The notes under the pieces: model-generated
The model's input: the letters and a program-made list of their open reading frames with translations, nothing else
Database searches by the model: none
Told to the model about the DNA's origin: nothing
Position numbers and translations under genes: made by a program
Part shown: positions 60,195 through 64,000 of the stretch, one piece after another
Layout: every line of letters starts with the position of its first letter
Position numbering within the stretch: position 1 is the first letter of the stretch
Source: Mogibacterium diversum
Lineage (GTDB): Bacteria > Bacillota > Clostridia > Peptostreptococcales > Anaerovoracaceae
DNA: 64,000 nucleotides
NCBI RefSeq assembly: GCF_002998925.1
Contig: NZ_CP027228.1
Location: 496,001-560,000, forward strand
Direction: 5' to 3'

Positions 60195-61479
60195 CTATTA
60201 GGCCTCTATTTACTAGCTCCTGCAAGCTTTTTATGATACCGAATCGAGCATGTTCATAAGTAAGACCGCCCTGATAGTAAGCAATATAAGGCTCTCTGAG
60301 CGGGGCATCAGCACTTAATTCAATGGAAGAACCTTGTACAAAGGCGCCAGCTGCCATAATCACTTGGTCATCATAACCCGGCATATCCCAGGGAATGGGG
60401 GTAACGTATGCATCGATTGGTGCAGCAGACTGAATCGCCTGAATAAATGCTATCGCTAAGTCAGGATTCCTGAATTTAATTGCCTCGACTATGTCACTTC
60501 TCTCTGAAGAAACCGGTGGGCACACCTCATATCCGAGCATATCGTAAACAGCACCGCATAACATAGCTCCCTTTAGCGCTGCATTTACAACCTTGGGTGC
60601 AAGGAAAATTCCTTGAAGAACGGAACGATTTTGTCCAAAAGTTAATCCGCATTCTGAACCAATGCCTGGACACGTGAGGCGATATGAGATTCTCTCTATT
60701 AGATCTTCTCTTCCGCAGATATATCCACCAGAAAGCGCTAGTCCACCACCTGGATTCTTGATAAGAGAACCAGCAATTACATCCACACCAAAATCAGTCG
60801 GCTCCTCTGCACTTACGAATTCACCATAGCAATTATCTACCATAACTATGATGTCCGGGCGAATTTTGTGTATAAGATCAGTGACTTTACGGATGCTGTC
60901 CAAGGTTATCGCTGGTCTCCAGTCGTACCCTGTTGAACGCTGCATTGCAACTACCCGCGTATTCTCGTGGAGCGAATTTTTTATTGCCTCTAGGTCAACA
61001 TCCAAGTTATCATTTAACTCAACTTCGCTGTACTCTATACCATAATCCGTCAAAGTTCCCATATAATCATGGTCATTAATGCCGATGACCGTCTGTAAGG
61101 TATCATATGGTCTACCTGTCACGTAAATCAATTCTTCGCCTGGTTTTAGTATGCCAAAAAGCGTCGTAGAGAGCGCATGTGTGCCATTGACAATATTTGG
61201 CCTTACAAGAGCTGCCTCCGTATTGAAGATACTAGCATATACCTTTTCAACGGCTTCACGACCTGCATCGTCATATCCATATCCAGTGTTCCATGCGAAG
61301 TGTGAATCGCTAATTTTATTATCCTGAAATGCACCTAGAACTTTGAGCTGGTTAATAGCACATATATCCTCTAGTTCAGCAAACTGGTTTTTTAGCTGTT
61401 CCTCTGCCCTATCTACGATGTCTAGAACAGCAGGCTTAATATCAAAATTCTTTATGAGATGCTCATTATAGCTAGTCAT
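60160..61479 (-). CDS. methionine gamma-lyase family / YnbB-type PLP enzyme
   Basis: PLP-dependent protein of 439 residues of the YnbB ('aluminium resistance') family. GSLIKNPGGGLALSGGYI carries the Schiff-base lysine. Other family segments are NTGYGYDDAGREAVEKVYASIF and VRPNIVNGTHALS. The usual gene upstream is miaA or hfq-like; here it follows xer. A longer frame starts at 61509, but the ATG at 61479 overlaps the xer stop as TAATG and an AAAGGA site serves it, so that is chosen. Reaction in this family is not certain. Confidence 0.9.
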   Translation of the reverse strand: MTSYNEHLIKNFDIKPAVLDIVDRAEEQLKNQFAELEDICAINQLKVLGAFQDNKISDSHFAWNTGYGYDDAGREAVEKVYASIFNTEAALVRPNIVNGTHALSTTLFGILKPGEELIYVTGRPYDTLQTVIGINDHDYMGTLTDYGIEYSEVELNDNLDVDLEAIKNSLHENTRVVAMQRSTGYDWRPAITLDSIRKVTDLIHKIRPDIIVMVDNCYGEFVSAEEPTDFGVDVIAGSLIKNPGGGLALSGGYICGREDLIERISYRLTCPGIGSECGLTFGQNRSVLQGIFLAPKVVNAALKGAMLCGAVYDMLGYEVCPPVSSERSDIVEAIKFRNPDLAIAFIQAIQSAAPIDAYVTPIPWDMPGYDDQVIMAAGAFVQGSSIELSADAPLREPYIAYYQGGLTYEHARFGIIKSLQELVNRGLIDVNKAQGENRK

Positions 61480-62642
61480 TAATCGTTGTCCTTTCTCTCT
61501 ATCTCCCACTCCATATCTTTCACCAAATCTCGCTTTACGTTCATCTTATGTGAAGCATAAAGCTGAGTCGTCGTTACTTGCTCGTGATCAAGTAGAGCTT
61601 GTACATCATAGATGGAGTTTCCACGCCCTATGAGACTAGTGGCCGCTGTTGCGCGTAGCTTGTGCGGGCTATAACCGTTGTGTTTTGTAGTGTTAAGCGC
61701 GATTGCAGTATATTTTTTTACTAGCTCCCTTATCGACCTTGATGTCATACGTCTTCCTTGCAAAGATAGAAATAACGCATCCTCGTCGGCTTCCGTTTCT
61801 TCAGCAATCGAAGAACGTTCGTTGTTGATATAATCCTGAACAGTCATTTGTACTGACTGATTAATCGGCATGCTTGATTCTTTACCTCTTTTGCGATAAA
61901 TGATAAATTCGCCACGAGAGAAGTTAAATGAAGAAATGTTGAGCTGCTGAAGCTCTGAAAGCCTAAGACCATATGTTAAGAAAAGAATTAGAATTGCTTT
62001 ATCACGAAGCTTCGTCTTCTCCCAGTACTTGCGCTCATGTGGAGTCATGTTTGAACCAGTGCTTACCGCGTCAAGCATAATCATTACTTCGTCATCTTGA
62101 AGTGCCTTTATCTCACGCTCACCAGGTTTAGGAACCTTTATTGGATCAAATCCATCAGTTATGTTGTTCTCAATAAATCCATCACGATAAAGCTGTTTAA
62201 ACATGACGGATACAGAAGACTTTTTGCGTGCGAGAGTTTTGTTATTATTCTCATAAATAATTATCTTATCGCCATCATCTACAGTGTACTTGCGGCAGAA
62301 ATCAATAAATAGATTGACATCCATAGATGTTAGTTCACGAATTTCGTCAAGTTTTATATTTTTTGGAACATCAGCATCTGTGAGCGAAGTATTACTAATG
62401 AGATAATCGAAGAAAAAACGCACATCCTGCAGGTATGCAAGTCTAGACATGGGAAGAACATTTCCTTTTAGGTACACAAAATATGAACGCAAAAAACTAG
62501 GTAGTTCGCGTTCAATTGCCTCACACTTCATGTATATTTCGTTTTCTTTTTCAATCACATTATCTGGTTTATCAGATTTATTGTGAATTTTGAGCCGCTT
62601 TACATCGTTGCCAGCGGCTCCGATAGTTCTTTTTATAGCCAT
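61479..62642 (-). CDS. tyrosine recombinase (XerC/XerS-like)
   Basis: Site-specific recombinase of 387 residues. The catalytic set is complete: Arg227 in YGLRLSEL, Lys near 252 in YRKRGKE, His327-x-x-Arg330 (HKLR), His353 (LDHEQ) and Tyr362 (TQLYASH). The N-terminal 175 residues form the SAM-like core-binding domain, longer than in XerC/D and closer in size to XerS. It probably resolves chromosome dimers. No dif site was recognised. It lies inside a conserved housekeeping run, so it is not an integrase of a mobile element. Confidence 0.85.
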   Translation of the reverse strand: MAIKRTIGAAGNDVKRLKIHNKSDKPDNVIEKENEIYMKCEAIERELPSFLRSYFVYLKGNVLPMSRLAYLQDVRFFFDYLISNTSLTDADVPKNIKLDEIRELTSMDVNLFIDFCRKYTVDDGDKIIIYENNNKTLARKKSSVSVMFKQLYRDGFIENNITDGFDPIKVPKPGEREIKALQDDEVMIMLDAVSTGSNMTPHERKYWEKTKLRDKAILILFLTYGLRLSELQQLNISSFNFSRGEFIIYRKRGKESSMPINQSVQMTVQDYINNERSSIAEETEADEDALFLSLQGRRMTSRSIRELVKKYTAIALNTTKHNGYSPHKLRATAATSLIGRGNSIYDVQALLDHEQVTTTQLYASHKMNVKRDLVKDMEWEIERKDND

Positions 62643-62650
62643 AGTCCCAA

Positions 62651-63577
62651 TTATTTGCTAGCTTCTAGAATTTCATCGACTACATTGCCAACCATCTGTC
62701 CCTTTTGTATCTCAATCCAGTGAGCATTTTCGTAGCGCTTAAACCATGTCAATTGACGTTTTGCATAGTGTCGTGTATTCGTTTTAATATTATTCACAGC
62801 TTCTTCAAGTGTAGCTTTACCGTCAAGGTACAATAAGAGTTCTTTGTATCCGATACCTTTCATCGCTGGTGTTTCGCTATTATATCCCATAGAAAGAAGG
62901 TGCTTTACCTCTTTGAGTAGTCCCTCCTCCATTAGCTTATCAACACGTCTATTTATACGAGTGTAAAGCCATTCACGTTCCATATTAACAATATTAATCT
63001 TGAAATCATATTTAGTATTAGGTTCGAGTTTATCCATTGATTCCAATTTTGAGCCTAGTTCATAAGCTTCTATTGCTCGGATAATCTTCCTAATGTTATT
63101 AGGGTGAATTCTTGCGGCTGCATCAGGGTCGACTGCAGATAGAAGCTCAAATAGATATTCATTACCTCTTACCTCTGCAAGATGTTCTAATTCATCTCTA
63201 CGCTTTAGGTTTATTGGCTTAGCTGCAAATGACATCTTGTATATAAGTGAGTTAAGATATAGTCCAGTTCCACCTACAACTATTGGCGTATTGCCACGTG
63301 CTAATATCTCATCTATCTTCTCAAAAGCGAGCTTCTGATACTGTGCTACTGTTATATCATCAGCCGGATCAACGAAACCATATAGATGATGAGGAATGGC
63401 TTTCATATCCTTTTGAGAAGGTTTAGCACTTCCTATATCCATATACTTATAAAGCTGAACAGAATCACAGTTTACAATTTCTCCCTTAACTCTCTTGGCG
63501 AGATATAGTGCTACAATGCTTTTTCCAGCAGCAGTCGGCCCGCCAATTATATAAACTTTTTTATTACCTATGGTCAT
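62651..63577 (-). CDS. miaA: tRNA dimethylallyltransferase
   Basis: Protein of 308 residues that adds an isopentenyl group to A37 of tRNAs reading UNN codons. GPTAAGKS (13-20) is the P-loop, and DSVQLYKYMDIGSAKPS and GGTGLYLNSLIY are family motifs. GAAGGGAAAT precedes the ATG. mutL-miaA is a conserved order. Confidence 0.97.
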   Translation of the reverse strand: MTIGNKKVYIIGGPTAAGKSIVALYLAKRVKGEIVNCDSVQLYKYMDIGSAKPSQKDMKAIPHHLYGFVDPADDITVAQYQKLAFEKIDEILARGNTPIVVGGTGLYLNSLIYKMSFAAKPINLKRRDELEHLAEVRGNEYLFELLSAVDPDAAARIHPNNIRKIIRAIEAYELGSKLESMDKLEPNTKYDFKINIVNMEREWLYTRINRRVDKLMEEGLLKEVKHLLSMGYNSETPAMKGIGYKELLLYLDGKATLEEAVNNIKTNTRHYAKRQLTWFKRYENAHWIEIQKGQMVGNVVDEILEASK

Positions 63578-63600
63578 AACGATTTCCCTTCTATATATTG

Positions 63601-64000
63601 TTAACGCTTAAATGCGCGCGAAATTTCTGATAATGTAAACCTAATGAATGTAGGCCTCCCGTGAGGACAACTAAATGGATTTACACAGTTTGACAATTGC
63701 TCGATAAGTTCCTCAATCTCCATCGTACTAAGCTTATTATTGCCTTTTACAGCGGCTTTGCACGAGCGCATGATAAGTTTATCGATAACGGTCGTATTCC
63801 CTCTATCAGATCTTGATTCTGGGTCCTCAATGTATGTGTGGATAAATAGCTCTGCCTCACCTCTATCCATGTAGGTCGGAATACCTCTAACGATGAATGT
63901 ATTATTTCCAAAATCGTCGATATCGAAACCTAGTCTAGCGAGATCATCCATCCAGAATCTTTCGGCAGCATATACATCGCTCGAAGTCTCAATGGAAAAA
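63601..64000 (-). CDS. mutL: DNA mismatch repair protein MutL, C-terminal part (cut by window edge)
   Basis: The minus frame is open to the right edge, so the gene continues beyond the window; 132 residues are visible. They contain the regulatory C-terminal domain, with MRSCKAAVKGNNKLS and the C-terminal SCPHGRPTFIRFTLSEISRAFKR. The CPHGRP motif forms part of the metal site of the latent endonuclease found in non-enterobacterial MutL. Confidence 0.93.
   Translation of the reverse strand, partial: FSIETSSDVYAAERFWMDDLARLGFDIDDFGNNTFIVRGIPTYMDRGEAELFIHTYIEDPESRSDRGNTTVIDKLIMRSCKAAVKGNNKLSTMEIEELIEQLSNCVNPFSCPHGRPTFIRFTLSEISRAFKR

Noticed and set aside
61479..62642. Integrase of a mobile element
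   Set aside because: The gene lies within a conserved housekeeping run, has no attachment repeats and no phage or plasmid genes nearby.
1..64000. tRNA, rRNA, CRISPR arrays, transposases or prophage genes
   Set aside because: Looked for cloverleaf-like segments, regular spaced repeats and known mobile genes; none was recognised by eye. A tRNAscan or repeat search could still find a weak one.

Overview
The window looks like a chromosomal segment of a low-GC, anaerobic, non-spore-forming member of the Clostridia. A relative of Mogibacterium or an 'Eubacterium'-type genus of the Peptostreptococcales is my best guess. The clues are Firmicutes-type promoters (TTGACA-N17-TATAAT), strong AGGAGG ribosome sites, GAAC-N4-GTTC LexA boxes, pyruvate:ferredoxin oxidoreductase, CinA, RimO, IreB and Asp23 families, and sortase-type surface proteins. 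No rRNA, tRNA, CRISPR array, insertion sequence or prophage was seen. The two ends cut genes: an unrecognised C-terminus at the left and mutL at the right.

Region 1 (0-21.9 kb) is mainly envelope and transport. It holds an ABC-F ATPase, a glutaredoxin-like protein, a YeiH-type exporter, a large wall-anchored protein combining an FMN-binding domain with Treponema Tp47-like domains, a MATE exporter, paired YibE/F proteins, two alpha/beta hydrolases, UppP, a Cna-B-repeat surface protein broken by a one-base frameshift, an NSS sodium symporter, a class A penicillin-binding protein, and a membrane-anchored protein that looks like an M20 peptidase with lost metal ligands.

Region 2 (22-50.7 kb) is a plus-strand housekeeping block: rpmB-asp23-recG-rsmD-coaD-(coiled coil)-tmcAL, rpmF, ftsK-rimO-pgsA, cinA, recA, rplU-rpmA, obg, comEA, a Spo0A-C-like orphan, nifJ, a DUF896 gene, alaS-ireB-ruvX, then a purine module with separate IMP cyclohydrolase, PurB and AICAR formyltransferase. 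Several genes usual in these neighbourhoods are missing: fakA between asp23 and recG, the DUF177/yceD gene before rpmF, and prp between rplU and rpmA. The L27 protein correspondingly lacks the N-terminal extension that Prp removes.

Region 3 (50.7-58.3 kb) is accessory: a small PQQ-propeller pair, a DUF2207 membrane protein, a DUF4241 protein, and a LysR regulator followed by a three-gene set (two small membrane proteins around an EthD-like protein). Region 4 (58.3-64 kb) is on the minus strand: a YneA-like LysM protein whose promoter lies between two LexA boxes, and the run mutL-miaA-xer-ynbB-TVP38-ybaK. recA and the LysM gene therefore share visible SOS control. No single large novel system is obvious. 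The most unusual items are the FMN/Tp47 surface protein, the Spo0A-C orphan, the degenerate M20 protein, the L27/Prp absence, the LysR/EthD operon, and two genes whose starts are preceded by 5-6 codon mini-cistrons ending in ATGA.
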